The position numbers and the translations under genes are program-made. Of a stretch of DNA of 51,343 bases, positions 51,276 through 51,343 are shown piece by piece (the first letter of the stretch is position 1; each line of letters opens with the position of its first letter). Source of the stretch: JBPBPI01 sp050954885 (lineage in GTDB: Bacteria; Pseudomonadota; Alphaproteobacteria; Caedimonadales; Caedimonadaceae). The stretch covers positions 1 through 51,343 of the forward strand of contig JBPBPI010000111.1 of NCBI GenBank assembly GCA_050954885.1. The letters run 5' to 3'. The notes beneath the pieces are model-generated. The model had not been told where the DNA came from, did no database searches, and saw only the letters and a list, made by a program, of their open reading frames with translations.

Positions 51276-51343
51276 AGAATTGAGAATATTGAGGTATTTT
51301 CTAATAAGTAAAAAAGGAAACACCTCAATGACCATAGATTACG
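51241..51343 (+). mobile_element. Probable left end of an insertion sequence with transposase start
   Basis: HlyD homology ends near 51240. About 90 bp of non-coding sequence follow, then AAAAAAGG and ATG at 51328 (MTIDY, running off the window). TTGAGGT and ACCTCAA form an inverted repeat around the ribosome site. The arrangement is that of an IS terminus plus the first codons of a transposase. Family not assignable from this fragment, and the exact boundary is uncertain by several bases. Confidence 0.55.

Overview
The window is AT-rich bacterial chromosome. Its housekeeping proteins look alphaproteobacterial: an isc cluster with two tandem NifS/IscS-type genes behind iscR, an hfq-hflX pair, lptF-lptG-lptD, surA next to rsmA, a short alpha-type Hfq, and FabI. 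The accessory part looks like a host-associated intracellular bacterium. About a dozen proteins carry Sec signal peptides and lack recognisable bacterial homologues. Several carry eukaryote-like modules (Sel1 repeats, leucine-rich repeats, a papain-like protease, a GNAT fold, a possible F-box). The best guess is a protist or arthropod endosymbiont of the Holosporales/Rickettsiales type. This is inferred from gene content only.

Layout. 1-650: end of a mobile element that cuts off a Sel1-repeat gene. 800-5150: thyX-lysC, a HicAB toxin-antitoxin pair, ubiG and a GNAT acetyltransferase. 5200-12200: AT-rich accessory block of orphan exported proteins (helical, LRR, coiled-coil, beta-barrel), interrupted by a stand-alone LysR-type DNA-binding domain. 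12280-14245: GC-rich non-coding island, tRNA-Ser(UGA), hflX and hfq. 14773-15573: an exported GNAT protein. 15620-20870: a tdk-dusB-dat operon, then divergent fabI and sppA. 21000-23250: more exported orphans, one with an NLS-like motif and a possible frameshifted HTH tail. 23260-27835: coaD, gyrA, ssb, sodB. 27970-34730: the lptFGD operon facing away from surA-rsmA. 34910-35878: an exported papain-like protease. 36046-42100: the iscR-nifS-iscS-iscU-iscA-hscB-hscA operon behind a good promoter that overlaps an IscR-type operator. 42255-43817: an exported LRR protein with an F-box-like segment. 44155-45991: an orphan UgpB-like binding protein and rpiB. 46050-51343: a type I secretion locus (tolC, LapB-type ABC transporter, hlyD).

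Most striking is the type I secretion locus. All three components are broken, each by a different kind of lesion. tolC has a single in-frame TAA where CAA (Gln) is expected. The ABC transporter is split by a 102-bp miniature inverted-repeat element with a TA target duplication, and removing it restores the reading frame exactly. hlyD loses its conserved C-terminus at the apparent left end of another insertion sequence, whose first codons (from 51328) run off the window. The end of the same MITE family also truncates the Sel1 gene at the left edge. The genome is therefore undergoing active element-driven decay.

Other points worth attention: two exported proteins with bipartite NLS-like basic clusters; an exported acetyltransferase that would lack acetyl-CoA outside a cytosol; hflX, whose conserved N-terminus is open all the way back to the hfq stop codon without an ordinary start codon; and an isc cluster not followed by ferredoxin, whose first desulfurase has lost the His before the PLP lysine. 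I saw no CRISPR array, prophage or rRNA.
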